64,000 nt of DNA from an uncultured Clostridia bacterium. Its GTDB lineage: Bacteria; Bacillota; Clostridia; TANB77; CAG-508. Below are positions 37,430 through 46,736 of the stretch, piece by piece. The notes beneath the pieces are model-generated. The model ran no database searches, was not told the origin of the DNA, and worked only from the letters and a program-made list of their open reading frames with translations. Location of the stretch: positions 1 through 64,000 of the forward strand of contig CANRSD010000003.1 in assembly GCA_947642355.1 (NCBI GenBank), written 5' to 3'. The position numbers and the translations under genes were made by a program. Numbering within the stretch: position 1 is the stretch's first letter; each line of letters begins with the position of its first letter.

Positions 37430-38074
37430 CTAACTAAAAATATCTTTTAATACTGAATCTAAATTTTCATTATTCTTAGATTCGTTATTTTCTCCACCTA
37501 CTTTTTGAAAGCCTGTATTATTTTGGCTATTCTCTTGAAAGGGAGCTTTTAGCTGTGGTAAAGCTTCTAAAATGTCATTAAAAGCTGTTTTTATAGCTTC
37601 ATCTGATATTTTACCTTCTCCATCTACAGCTGTACTTAAATCTGCTAACTTAATCAAAAAAGGAACTGTTTTTGCATCTATTCCTATTTCTCCTGCAACA
37701 TCTCTAGCCTTATTTTCAATTTGCATTTTTTGTATTTGGGCTTTTAATGTTGCATTTTCATTTTGCAAATTTAAGTTATTCTGATTTTGTTCTTGTACTT
37801 TTTGAGCTTTTTCAGTTTTGAAACTATCAATAGCAGTTTTCATCTCTTCTGTACTCAAACCTTGCTTTTGAAAATAGTCTTTTAAAATACTATCTTCTGT
37901 TCTTGCGTTTCTACCATCTATCATTTCTTGAATTTTGGTATAATCAATTCCATTAGAATTACTATTTGGTTGATTCGCATTATTATTTTGTTGTCCCGTA
38001 GCGTTTTGGACTGTTGAATTAGAATTTGCATTATTATTACTTCCTATATTGTTGTTTGCATTATCTTCATTCAT
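37430..38074 (-). CDS. Capsid assembly scaffold protein
   Basis: 214 residues. The Asn-rich N-terminus (NEDNANNNIGSNNNAN region) is followed by a long acidic coiled coil (NLQNENATLKAQIQKMQIE) and a short basic/acidic tail. This is the DUF4355-type scaffold plan. ATG 38074 follows GGAGGTAG. Confidence 0.8.
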   Translation of the reverse strand: MNEDNANNNIGSNNNANSNSTVQNATGQQNNNANQPNSNSNGIDYTKIQEMIDGRNARTEDSILKDYFQKQGLSTEEMKTAIDSFKTEKAQKVQEQNQNNLNLQNENATLKAQIQKMQIENKARDVAGEIGIDAKTVPFLIKLADLSTAVDGEGKISDEAIKTAFNDILEALPQLKAPFQENSQNNTGFQKVGGENNESKNNENLDSVLKDIFS

Positions 38075-38157
38075 ATCACTACCTCCTACTTTTTTAAGTC
38101 TTGAAATGACTAATTACTCATGATTAGCAGATTAGCCCCTGCACAAGGTTTTAGGCA

Positions 38158-38190
38158 TATAAAAAAGACACAAAATGATGTGTCTTGATT
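38158..38190 (-). terminator. Terminator before the scaffold gene
   Basis: AAGACACA (38165-38172) pairs with TGTGTCTT (38179-38186), with a T run on the minus strand. It lies inside the late operon, so read-through or another promoter is needed for capsid genes. Confidence 0.75.
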
Positions 38191-38210
38191 AACCATTATT
38201 TCAATATCAT

Positions 38211-38306
38211 CTAATTTGCAATTAACATAGTTGTTACACTATCACTATCTAAGTTTTCAAAGTGTACCCCTTCATTCGAGCAACTAAGATATGCTATTTT
38301 TTTCAT
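38211..38306 (-). CDS. Possible 31-residue phage peptide
   Basis: ATG 38306 to TAG 38211, MKKIAYLSCSNEGVHF start. It lies 12 bp after the preceding gene and just before a terminator. The ribosome site is weak, so this is tentative. Confidence 0.3.
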   Translation of the reverse strand: MKKIAYLSCSNEGVHFENLDSDSVTTMLIAN

Positions 38307-38317
38307 AAATCTTGTCT

Positions 38318-38548
38318 TTACACTTTATTCTTAGATTTTTTATCACCTTTGGTTTGTATCTCTCCATCCTTGTTCTCCACCTTCCTTGCTATCTTATGTT
38401 TTATTAGCATTTTAGCTTTTTCATCAGAAATCTCAGTAGGTACTTTATAAATTTTTCCAAAATCTTTTGCTAATTCTCCTGTTTTTTTATCTATATAAGT
38501 ATCTACTATTTTGATTTCATACTTGTTAGAATCAATTTCTTCTTTCAA
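38318..38548 (-). CDS. Small phage protein, unknown
   Basis: 76 residues, TTG start at 38548 after AGAGGTG. EIKIVDTYIDKKTGEL and a Lys-rich tail; resembles the small Rho-N/HeH-like proteins often found near phage capsid genes, but no firm match. Confidence 0.5.
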   Translation of the reverse strand: MKEEIDSNKYEIKIVDTYIDKKTGELAKDFGKIYKVPTEISDEKAKMLIKHKIARKVENKDGEIQTKGDKKSKNKV

Positions 38549-38575
38549 TATTTACACCTCTTTTCTTTTTTGGTA

Positions 38576-38600
38576 TAAAAAAAGAGCTTATGTAGCTCTT
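38576..38600 (-). terminator. Terminator after the minor head gene
   Basis: AAGAGCT (38582-38588) pairs with AGCTCTT (38594-38600), with a T run on the minus strand. It is the second terminator inside the late region. Confidence 0.75.
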
Positions 38601-38742
38601 AATCATTATTTATACGGTTGCTAAGATATTCCTCATATTCTTTCATTGTTTCTTCACCACTACACCACCCTCTTGGATACTCCTTAAATTTTTGTTTATA
38701 TATCTCTCTTAATTCATAAGCCTTATCACTTAAACTTGCCAT
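38599..38742 (-). CDS. Small phage protein, unknown
   Basis: 47 residues, ATG 38742. MASLSDKAYELREIYKQKFKEYPRG and WCSGEETMKEYEEYLSN are well formed and charged. It overlaps the end of the minor head gene by 13 bp and ends in a terminator. Confidence 0.55.
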   Translation of the reverse strand: MASLSDKAYELREIYKQKFKEYPRGWCSGEETMKEYEEYLSNRINND

Positions 38743-40421
38743 AATTTCAAACACTCCTCTTTTAAATTCTTAAGTGGTGGTATTTCATCTAGTAAATTTT
38801 CAACAGCTTCATTTCCAACTATAGATGAACTTATTAAATTAGCTGATAATTCATTTAACACAATATTATCATTTTTCCAATATTTAGGAAAATGTCCAAA
38901 GTCTCCATACATTTTACCACCACTCAATGCCGACATTATATCACACAATGACATATTGTTGCTATTTTTCTGTAAATACTTATAAAAGTAATTATAATTA
39001 TTGTCTATATAAAGTTTGGCTTTCAACATCATTGTATCCAATTTCTCAAAGTTATTTTCTGTTATCTTGTTCCTAATATCTTTCATGTGTACTACTTCAT
39101 GAATTATACTCTCATCAATATTATAATATCCTATATCTTCATGATTTGAATTAATTACTATTTTATCTATTAATTTGTTATAAGCAAATGGAACCTTTAG
39201 TGCTTTATCTTCTTTTATATCATTTGACTTTATATTTTTATCTATAAATTCTTTTGCTTTTTCATTTAAAACTTGATTTTGCTCTTTAATTGTTCTCTCT
39301 AGTAAATCTGGTATTGATAAATCATTACTACTCTGTATATCTTTAAAAGATATATTACTATTTTTCTTAAATCTTTTTTTGTATTCTTGCCACTCTAGTT
39401 GCTTTCTACGATATTTTTCTATATTTTCTTTATCTAAACTACCAACTCTCAATCTTTTATATTTTTCTATATTTCTATCTATAAGTTTTAATTTTTGGTC
39501 TTTTATATAATTCTGCTTTTTTATTTCAAATTCTTTTTTAGTTGGTGGATTTAGTTCTGAATTCATGCCAGGAAAATATGTAGTCGCTACGTCTTTGCAA
39601 TTTGGATGAAATAAACCTCCTGCAATTGCTGTACTTAATAAAGGATAACCCATTTTTTTACTTTCCTCTTTTGTTCCAGAACTCCAAACATCATCTATAA
39701 AAACTTTTCCCTGATACCTACTACAAAAAGGACAACCGCCACCCCTATTATGTACAATAACTGTATGAATGCCCCATTCATCCCTTTTAATCCCTTCTCC
39801 CTGTAAATAAGCTCTTTTTGTTGCTGTTCTAATAGCCATTTCTACATAAGATACTATATTTACTCTGTTTCCGTTAGAATATTCTATTGAATTAATCCCA
39901 GTATTTAAAAAGTCTTTTGTAGCCATATCTACTGTCTGTTGTATCGTTCCAGCTCCAGTATTAGCATAAACTTGAGCATTAAATATAATTTTTCTATATT
40001 TATCATTTGTGAATCTTAATATAGATACCCTAGCTTCATTTAAACCTTTTTGAGCTTCTTTAATAAGTGCTTTTAGTTTTCTATCATTTACTTTAAAAAA
40101 AGAGCTTTTAATGTTTTTAGATTTTCCTATTTTCAAATTTTCTAATATTTCTATTTCTGTTTGTGATTTTCCTGATTCATATGCTTTTTTTAATACATCT
40201 TCTATATCCTCATTTATTGTTGAAAAATACTTTTTAAATAATTTAGGATTGTTATTTCTAAATTCTTTTAAAGATTTAAGTTGCTCAGCTTGCCACATTG
40301 TCCAGTTAAAATTTTCTTTTTGCTCTTCTTTAATATGTCTTGATAGATTTCTTTTCATAGATTGTATAAGCTCTTGTTCTATTTTTTGAAAAGCACTTAC
40401 AATATCATATTCATTACTCAT
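38730..40421 (-). CDS. Minor head protein (Phage_min_cap2/MuF-like) with C-terminal HExxH domain
   Basis: 563 residues. The first ~290 form a minor capsid protein 2-type domain: IRTATKRAYLQGEG, HNRGGGCPFCSRYQGKVF (Cys pair) and GLFHPNCKD. After a coiled linker, residues ~400-563 hold ESIIHEVVHMKD (HExxH), DIMSALSGGKMYG and NELSANLISSS. This is the plan of a zincin, with NExxA as a third-ligand candidate. Such C-terminal additions on MuF-type proteins are often toxin-like effectors carried in the virion. It overlaps the portal gene by 8 bp. Confidence 0.8.
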   Translation of the reverse strand: MSNEYDIVSAFQKIEQELIQSMKRNLSRHIKEEQKENFNWTMWQAEQLKSLKEFRNNNPKLFKKYFSTINEDIEDVLKKAYESGKSQTEIEILENLKIGKSKNIKSSFFKVNDRKLKALIKEAQKGLNEARVSILRFTNDKYRKIIFNAQVYANTGAGTIQQTVDMATKDFLNTGINSIEYSNGNRVNIVSYVEMAIRTATKRAYLQGEGIKRDEWGIHTVIVHNRGGGCPFCSRYQGKVFIDDVWSSGTKEESKKMGYPLLSTAIAGGLFHPNCKDVATTYFPGMNSELNPPTKKEFEIKKQNYIKDQKLKLIDRNIEKYKRLRVGSLDKENIEKYRRKQLEWQEYKKRFKKNSNISFKDIQSSNDLSIPDLLERTIKEQNQVLNEKAKEFIDKNIKSNDIKEDKALKVPFAYNKLIDKIVINSNHEDIGYYNIDESIIHEVVHMKDIRNKITENNFEKLDTMMLKAKLYIDNNYNYFYKYLQKNSNNMSLCDIMSALSGGKMYGDFGHFPKYWKNDNIVLNELSANLISSSIVGNEAVENLLDEIPPLKNLKEECLKLWQV

Positions 40422-42006
40422 CTATTACCTTCTTTGACTTTTCCTTAACTTCTTTTAAAGTTGTCTCTTGTTCTTCGATTGTATCTTCCCCTATTTCTAA
40501 ATCAAAGTTTACCGCTGGTTCTTCTATATCAACAATTCCTTGTTCTGCTTTAAGCCTTGCTACTTCCTCCTTTTTCCATTTATCGGATTTACTATCTCCA
40601 TATAACTCATCAACAGAAGCTTCTATACTCATTACTCCTTGAGTTTTGCCTTTACCTACTGTTTCAACTTGAGCCTCAAAACTTGGATTTGCATATGCTC
40701 CAAATTTTGCAGAAGCTTTTACATCTCTTAGTGTAACTTGCTTATTTTGAGTATCTATAGCTTTAAAAGTAATATTTACTAAAACTGGTAAAGTATTTTC
40801 AACTGCTTCAACTATTTTTCCTCTTGTATACATTGTAGTTTTTTCTTTTTCTCTTTGAGCTGTAGCATTTGGGTCTGTTATCTTTTTTGTGTCTATTCCT
40901 AATGTCGATGGACTAATTATGCCTTGTAAAGATTGGTCAAGTGATGTGATATAAGTACTCATATATGCATCTGTTTGAATTGAAGGCTGTTCTGTGTGTA
41001 TTCTGTTTTTACTGTCTTCACTCATCTCCTCATTAACTTCTATAAATCTATTATCAAAAGCATTTACTTTAAGTAACTTCCCACTTTTTGGATCTCTTGG
41101 AATTAAAGATGTAGGTATATATTCTTTAGTTCTTCCAGCTCTTACTGCATCCATCCACTGCGACCAAATTTCGTCAAAAGCATCAAAATTATCAGTTTTT
41201 TTATCATAAATAGCATGCTCTTCAATTTTAAATAAACAGGCTAACATAAAGTCACCGTATTCGATGATTTCTCCAGTTTCTGAAATCTCAGCTCCTGCAA
41301 ATTTTAAGTTAACCAGGTCAGATGTTTCTTCTATATCCGTCAATTGCAACTTTCTATTCGAACTGCAGTCATATAACTCATAAATTACATATCCAAAGCC
41401 GTATCGTTCTTTTAATAAATAATTCTTATTTTTTTCTCTAATATTAGTTTTAAAAATTATTTCTCGGATACGTTTTCTTTTCTTTATGACTTCTATTTGA
41501 TTTTTAGGATAGTATTCAATTATAGGAAATTTACTTATTTTATCATCGAAAGAAATTTTAAAAGCTCCAGCACCTTTATGCAAACCTTGATTTATTGCTT
41601 CTTTTAAAGTTTCATTAAACTTATTGTCTTTTTCAATACGTTTCCATTCATCTTCATAAATTTTACAATCATCATCAAACTCAATTCCATTATAATCATC
41701 TATTGCTATTCCTGTTAAAACATCTACTATTAAACTTGGTAAACCTGTATGAATCTTTCTCATTTTTAACTCTGCTGTCTGTACTGCACCCCAAAAAGTA
41801 TCCTCTTTGTTAGGTAATTGTGAATATAATTGAGATAATTCATAAGCATCTCCTCTATACCAAATTGTATTTTTAATTACTTTTGCTTCATCATCAAGTC
41901 CCTCTGTTATATTAACTTGTAAACTCATAGCTTCATCTATTTTTAAAAAACTTCTCACTTTATTTCTTATGCCCTCCTTTAAAGAATTAAGGAATTTCAT
42001 AAGCAC
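40414..42006 (-). CDS. Portal protein
   Basis: 530 residues. MDAVRAGRTKEYIPTSLIPRD, STLGIDTKKITDPNATAQREKEKTTMYT and a long acidic C-terminal coil are characteristic of SPP1-type phage portals of Firmicutes. It follows the large terminase and precedes the minor head protein. It forms the dodecameric DNA gate. Confidence 0.85.
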   Translation of the reverse strand: MLMKFLNSLKEGIRNKVRSFLKIDEAMSLQVNITEGLDDEAKVIKNTIWYRGDAYELSQLYSQLPNKEDTFWGAVQTAELKMRKIHTGLPSLIVDVLTGIAIDDYNGIEFDDDCKIYEDEWKRIEKDNKFNETLKEAINQGLHKGAGAFKISFDDKISKFPIIEYYPKNQIEVIKKRKRIREIIFKTNIREKNKNYLLKERYGFGYVIYELYDCSSNRKLQLTDIEETSDLVNLKFAGAEISETGEIIEYGDFMLACLFKIEEHAIYDKKTDNFDAFDEIWSQWMDAVRAGRTKEYIPTSLIPRDPKSGKLLKVNAFDNRFIEVNEEMSEDSKNRIHTEQPSIQTDAYMSTYITSLDQSLQGIISPSTLGIDTKKITDPNATAQREKEKTTMYTRGKIVEAVENTLPVLVNITFKAIDTQNKQVTLRDVKASAKFGAYANPSFEAQVETVGKGKTQGVMSIEASVDELYGDSKSDKWKKEEVARLKAEQGIVDIEEPAVNFDLEIGEDTIEEQETTLKEVKEKSKKVIDE

Positions 42007-42012
42007 TCCTTT

Positions 42013-43377
42013 CTAATCATCTGCATCATGTATTAATGTTTTTATAATTTCCCAATTACCTATTTTTTTCTTAAATGGTAACCAAGCGTATTGTCCTCCT
42101 TGTATTGAATGGTCGTTTCCATCTTCTAATTCCCCTGTTTCTGTATAACTATAAGTGTCACACTCTTCAATATAATCAGTACAAGTATCAACAATTAAAA
42201 AATCATTTGTTTTTAACCACGATTGCTGCAATTGAACTCTTGTAACATTTTTAGTTTTCTTCCAAGCCGGCTCAAAAATGTAAATACACCCCACTTCACG
42301 TTTATATTTTTTTGCTTCTTCAATTGTTCCGCTATCAGCAGAATCAATAAAAATATATAAAGCAAATCCCCACTTTATCTTGCATTTTTCTGCAAATTTT
42401 ATAATTTTAGGTATTACATCAGATGGAGCAAATGGAACTGTTGCATCTTTATTATTATAAGTTTCTTCCTCAAGCAAAATACACTTTCTACTACTTGTAA
42501 TTCCACAAAATTCTAATGTTAATTTATCATGAGTTTTTCTTGAATACGATGTATCTACTCCAATTGAAAATCCTATAAATTCATATTGCTTAGCCTCTAC
42601 TTCATTTATGATATTTTCTTTTTTTACTTTAAGTATAAGTCCTGTAGCTTTACCTCTAAGTCCTTGTATCTTATTTTTATATAATTTTGTTCCAGGAGGA
42701 GCTACACTTTTTTTCTTCTCAATAGCCTCCTTAGTTAATCCAGCATTATCATTAAAAGTAAAAAACCAATATCGTGCATTTTTAAGAGGAGTTACTTTTA
42801 ATAACTCCTCCATAATTTCTTGCGGTACGTCTTTTTCATATTTTTTATAAGGTCTTGCTCTATTTATTAATTCATTATAAATTGGCAATTTTGGATCATC
42901 TGGATTTAAAGTAACACACAAATAATCGTTTCTTGTAAGAATTTCTCTTACAAAATCAATATCTGCTGTATTAACCTCATCTATATAAACGCATCCATAT
43001 TGACCACCTAAAGCATTCTCCCATTTGTCTTTTGTATCATATCCTAAAACATAAATAGTTTTTCCTTCAAATTTAATATGCGGAAATTTATTATCTTTAT
43101 CTCCATTTCCAAAATATTTAGCATTCGGTTGTAATTCTAAAATTCCATTTTCGCTATTTATAATATTTTTTTCAGCCGTTCCAGTTGTTCTACTAGCAAT
43201 AATATGTTGTTTATTCTGAGATGCCGATATCATTCTCATAAGCTTAACACCTGCTGCAATCGTTGTTTTACCACTGGCGGTTGTCCCTTCTAACACATCT
43301 ACATCAACATTCTCTGTAGAATTACAAAAATCTATATATTTGGGCGAAAGTACAAATTCTAATTCTTCATCACTCAC
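42013..43377 (-). CDS. terL: Terminase large subunit
   Basis: 454 residues. Walker A GTTASGKTT (31-39) and Walker B CVYIDEVNTAD supply the packaging ATPase. VDTSYSRKT and FIDSADSGTIEE are the acidic residues of the RNase H-like nuclease. It overlaps terS by 8 bp. Confidence 0.93.
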   Translation of the reverse strand: MSDEELEFVLSPKYIDFCNSTENVDVDVLEGTTASGKTTIAAGVKLMRMISASQNKQHIIASRTTGTAEKNIINSENGILELQPNAKYFGNGDKDNKFPHIKFEGKTIYVLGYDTKDKWENALGGQYGCVYIDEVNTADIDFVREILTRNDYLCVTLNPDDPKLPIYNELINRARPYKKYEKDVPQEIMEELLKVTPLKNARYWFFTFNDNAGLTKEAIEKKKSVAPPGTKLYKNKIQGLRGKATGLILKVKKENIINEVEAKQYEFIGFSIGVDTSYSRKTHDKLTLEFCGITSSRKCILLEEETYNNKDATVPFAPSDVIPKIIKFAEKCKIKWGFALYIFIDSADSGTIEEAKKYKREVGCIYIFEPAWKKTKNVTRVQLQQSWLKTNDFLIVDTCTDYIEECDTYSYTETGELEDGNDHSIQGGQYAWLPFKKKIGNWEIIKTLIHDADD

Positions 43378-43888
43378 TTAAACCTGCACCGCCAAGCTGT
43401 TTGCAAATGTCAGCGAACTTTTGAGATGGCTCAACCTCAATTTTAGATTTGTCAGTATAAATTCCTAAATGCCTTCCTAAGAGCTCAAGAGCTTTTAATT
43501 TATCCGCAAGTTTTATTTCTCTTTCTGTACTTTCTCCAGTATCAGATGTCGAAGTTTTTACTTTAACGGATTGGATTACTGCTAAATCGTCATCATTAAT
43601 GTCTGGTAATAAAGTTCCATCTCTAAAATCTATAATATCGGTTGCTTTACTAAAAGCAATCTTAGCTAATTCTCTAACAACTCTATCTGCATTAACTCCT
43701 GTTCTCTTAGAACGTTCCGCAATTGCTTTATCAATCTCATTTCTCACACTAAGTTTAGCTAAGTTTTGAGAACCTTGCTCATTTGCAGTATCTGGACTAT
43801 AGCCCGCTCTAATTGCTGCTTGAGTTGCATTCAAATCTATTAAGTATTCTTCAATAAATCTTTTTTGTTTCTGACTAAGTTTGGCCAT
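43370..43888 (-). CDS. terS: Terminase small subunit
   Basis: 172 residues. LSQKQKRFIEEYLIDLNATQAAIRAGYS is the standard TerS helix-turn-helix, followed by KLADKLKALELLGRHLGIY. It recognises the packaging site and loads the large subunit. ATG 43888 follows GAGGTG. Confidence 0.93.
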   Translation of the reverse strand: MAKLSQKQKRFIEEYLIDLNATQAAIRAGYSPDTANEQGSQNLAKLSVRNEIDKAIAERSKRTGVNADRVVRELAKIAFSKATDIIDFRDGTLLPDINDDDLAVIQSVKVKTSTSDTGESTEREIKLADKLKALELLGRHLGIYTDKSKIEVEPSQKFADICKQLGGAGLSE

Positions 43889-43903
43889 TAGTAAAACACC
43901 TCC

Positions 43904-44182
43904 TCATCGTTTTAATTCTTTAAAATATATAATTAAATCAAATGCTAAAACCATTTTGTTATTTACTGGATTTCGATTTAAAACTTCATTTCTCACATCA
44001 GTGATTACTTTTTTATTATCATTGTGAACTCTTTTAACTAAATCATCTAGTGGACTTATTGCTAATTTATTAACGGGATATCCATTTTCATCTAAAAATT
44101 TTAAAACTTCATCATTAATTCTCTCTCTTCTTTTTTGCTCCAATTCTTTTATGCTTTTAGTATTTTTTATTTTTATTCTCAT
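43904..44182 (-). CDS. Phage protein, unknown
   Basis: 92 residues, basic and helical (IKELEQKRRERINDEVLKFLDENGY). It overlaps the next upstream gene and precedes terS. No family recognised. Confidence 0.6.
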   Translation of the reverse strand: MRIKIKNTKSIKELEQKRRERINDEVLKFLDENGYPVNKLAISPLDDLVKRVHNDNKKVITDVRNEVLNRNPVNNKMVLAFDLIIYFKELKR

Positions 44183-44456
44183 CCATTTTCTCCTTTTCTA
44201 AAAGACATCTATCTTTAATTCTATAAAAACATTTAACTTGTCCTTTCTCTAAATCCCTTATTTCAAGAAAAGGACAATTTAAGCATTCTGAATACTCTTT
44301 TTTCAATTCTTTATTAAGCTTACTCTTTTCAGTTTCAAACAACATCTTCTCTTCCTCTTCTAAAATATTAAATGTTTTATTACAATCTTCTAATCTACAT
44401 ACTTTACATTTTCTATTTGAAGCTGGACATATTTTATTAATTATTAAACATTCCAT
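44157..44456 (-). CDS. Cys-rich phage protein
   Basis: 99 residues with eight Cys, including CKVCRLEDC and CLNCPF pairs, plausibly a zinc-binding protein. It is the first gene of the packaging operon, after a large stem-loop. Unknown role. Confidence 0.6.
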   Translation of the reverse strand: MECLIINKICPASNRKCKVCRLEDCNKTFNILEEEEKMLFETEKSKLNKELKKEYSECLNCPFLEIRDLEKGQVKCFYRIKDRCLLEKEKMDENKNKKY

Positions 44457-44477
44457 ATTACCACCTTTTTCATATTC

Positions 44478-44564
44478 ATTAAGTAGAGCATTTTAAGGAG
44501 ATAACTTATTATAATAAGAAAGGAAGATAATATAATTATACTTTTGATGAATGCTCTACTTAAT
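44478..44564. repeat. Long stem-loop between the late regulator and packaging genes
   Basis: ATTAAGTAGAGCATT (44478-44492) and its exact complement (44550-44564) enclose 57 bases. A second hairpin (AGTAGTT/AACTACT with inner GC pairs) lies at 44640-44679. This 310-bp gap has no gene and is the likely control region for late transcription. Confidence 0.65.
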
Positions 44565-44772
44565 AAATATAAAATAAAAAAGACAGCTATTATTTTTAAA
44601 TAACTATCTTTTTTGACCACATGAAAATATTATTTATAATAGTAGTTAAGGGCTTGCCTGTTTTTCACAAGCAACTACTATCAAAGCTGAACTAGTAATT
44701 AAACTACTTCATAATACTATTTTAACATGTTTAAACCGGACAAAACGGACAAATTTAAAATTTTATAAATTT

Positions 44773-45210
44773 TTATACAGTTTTTTCAAAAAATCTATCT
44801 AGCTTCTTTCTAGCTGTATCTTCTGAACTATATCCTCTTCTATGCATAATCTGGATCCAGCTTAAATTATCTTCATACTTCATACGTATTATTTCTCTTA
44901 TTTCACTATCTTCTATATTATTTAATTCATATTCTATATGCACTATCATCTTATTTATTTTTGCTTCTTTTGCTTTTAACATTCTTTTTAATTTCTTAAT
45001 CGTATTCTTTCTTCTTCTATATGATATGCTATCGTCTAATCCCTCTACTTTACATGTATGCTGAGTATATGGAAAAGTAGAAGAACTTCCTCTTACTCCA
45101 TCTATTAAGATTTTTCGAGGTTTACTTTCTAGCTTTTCTATTCTTTCTCTTAAACTGTTGCTTTCTTTTCTTAAATTTTCTAACTGCTCAAACTCTTCTT
45201 TTTTATTCAT
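44773..45210 (-). CDS. RinA/ArpU-type late transcription regulator
   Basis: 145 residues. SSSTFPYTQHTCKVEG and the C-terminal sigma-region-4-like DSEIREIIRMKYEDNLSWIQI...YSSEDTARKKLDRF match the RinA-like regulators that activate packaging and structural genes in Firmicutes prophages. It lies just upstream of the terminase operon. Confidence 0.82.
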   Translation of the reverse strand: MNKKEEFEQLENLRKESNSLRERIEKLESKPRKILIDGVRGSSSTFPYTQHTCKVEGLDDSISYRRRKNTIKKLKRMLKAKEAKINKMIVHIEYELNNIEDSEIREIIRMKYEDNLSWIQIMHRRGYSSEDTARKKLDRFFEKTV

Positions 45211-45220
45211 ATGTACCTCC

Positions 45221-45412
45221 TCAAATTTTAACTCTTTTTACATTTAAGTCACTTCTAGGTGGTTTTATCATTTCTGCAACTAATCCTAAATCAAATTTAC
45301 TAAGACATGTCCTTATGTTCGTTCTTTCTTCTTTATATAATCCATAATATGTATATTCTTTTATTAAAAAATATTGTTTTCCTCTTCTTTTTACTCTCTT
45401 TGGTAGTCTCAT
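45221..45412 (-). CDS. Small basic phage protein
   Basis: 63 residues, basic start (RLPKRVKRRGKQYFLIKEY). Possibly nucleic-acid binding. It precedes the RinA-type gene. Confidence 0.5.
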   Translation of the reverse strand: MRLPKRVKRRGKQYFLIKEYTYYGLYKEERTNIRTCLSKFDLGLVAEMIKPPRSDLNVKRVKI

Positions 45413-45421
45413 TTTTCCTCC

Positions 45422-46117
45422 TCATTTTATATTTTGTAAAACTTTATATACGTCTTCCAAAGTGTCAATTTCTATATCTAATTGTTCTATATCTTTTTCT
45501 TGATTTTGTAATTTCTTTAAATTCCATCTTTCATTGTTTTTTATTCTTATTTCATCATACAATTTCAATTTATATTCATTTAATTGACTATAATAAAATA
45601 TTTTTATCTTATCTCTTTGTTTTATCCTTTCTCTATTTAGACTTCTAACCATTCCATAGTATAATTGCTCATTCATGCCATCAATTATTTTTTGCTTTCT
45701 AGCCTTCTTTTTTAAATATAAGTATTGTCCATTGTAACTATAAACACCAATATCTTTTTCTATTTCATTTTTTACTTGCTTATATAACTCATCTGGCATA
45801 AGATAGTAGTTGTATTCTCCAACAAAACTTTTTATTGCTCTACTATGGAAATCTGATTTTGAAATTTTTATTTCATAACAACACCATCCTTTTTGCGAAT
45901 TTAATTCTAATATATCAACTATTTCCGTTCTTATATGTTTCCCTTCTATTTGCATATATTTTGGATTACTATGAAATTCTTTCAATGAAACATTTGCTGG
46001 TTCATCTCCAATCCAAACTCTTTCAAGTGTACATTCTGGACACATAAATACACCCATTTTTGAAAATTGTTTTAATGCTTGATTTTCAATTTCTAAAGTT
46101 AAAATACTTTTGCTCAT
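45422..46117 (-). CDS. MmcB-like restriction-fold protein
   Basis: 231 residues. CCYEIKISKSDFHS, GEYNYYLMPDELY and VKNEIEKDIGVYSYNG follow the PD-(D/E)xK-type plan of MmcB-like proteins (a conserved E-x-K and a YYxxP strand). The C-terminus is coiled coil. It is probably a DNA nuclease or binding protein of the phage; activity is not proven. Confidence 0.6.
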   Translation of the reverse strand: MSKSILTLEIENQALKQFSKMGVFMCPECTLERVWIGDEPANVSLKEFHSNPKYMQIEGKHIRTEIVDILELNSQKGWCCYEIKISKSDFHSRAIKSFVGEYNYYLMPDELYKQVKNEIEKDIGVYSYNGQYLYLKKKARKQKIIDGMNEQLYYGMVRSLNRERIKQRDKIKIFYYSQLNEYKLKLYDEIRIKNNERWNLKKLQNQEKDIEQLDIEIDTLEDVYKVLQNIK

Positions 46118-46229
46118 TTTATATCCTCTTTTCTAGTATAGTAACTATATTAATCTATTTTTAAAACGGCTTAAAATTTATTGTCGCAAGCTGTTTTTTC
46201 TAAATTTATCATATTTTTTGACAATATAA

Positions 46230-46262
46230 AAAACCTAGATTTTTTTCTAGGTTTATCAGATT
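46230..46262 (-). terminator. Terminator after the PIN gene
   Basis: AAACCTAG and CTAGGTTT arms with a T run on the minus strand. A near-copy ends the gene at 55051. Confidence 0.75.
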
Positions 46263-46265
46263 AAT

Positions 46266-46736
46266 TTATAACATTTTACCTTTATATTTAGTATAAAACT
46301 GAAATGGACTTAATACTTCTATGTCATATTGCTTCTTTATCTCTTCTGCTACTCCATTTATATGTTTATCCTGAGTAATTAAATATTTTACATCATCATC
46401 TATACAACAATCTATAAATTTATTGTCTGATTTATCTTCTTTACAGAAATTTGTATGTATTATATGATCTACTTCTCTTACTTGCCACAAACATCTTGAT
46501 AATGAAGCACTTAAAGGAATTATTCCAATTTCTTCGCCTCTTTTATTTCTTTTTTTATATGCTTCTAATAAAATTGTGCTAAAAGTTACCAATAATTCAT
46601 TTTGCATTTCTTTATTCATAACAAAATATATTTTATTCGCACTTTTTAATTGAAATAACGCTTGAGCAAATTCATCTTGCTTAAAAATACCATTTATAAA
46701 AATATTTGTATCTACAACTACCTTTATTTTATCCAT
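46266..46736 (-). CDS. PIN-domain toxin-like ribonuclease
   Basis: 156 residues. VVVDTNIFINGIF has the first catalytic Asp. KSDNKFIDCCIDDDVKYLITQDKHI supplies the later acidic residues of a PIN nuclease. It overlaps the small upstream gene by 8 bp, the usual antitoxin-toxin arrangement. The targets of such toxins are RNAs. Confidence 0.8.
   Translation of the reverse strand: MDKIKVVVDTNIFINGIFKQDEFAQALFQLKSANKIYFVMNKEMQNELLVTFSTILLEAYKKRNKRGEEIGIIPLSASLSRCLWQVREVDHIIHTNFCKEDKSDNKFIDCCIDDDVKYLITQDKHINGVAEEIKKQYDIEVLSPFQFYTKYKGKML

Noticed and set aside
44701..44760. Repeated CGGACAAAA near 44,740 as a recoding site
   Set aside because: It is intergenic and not translated.
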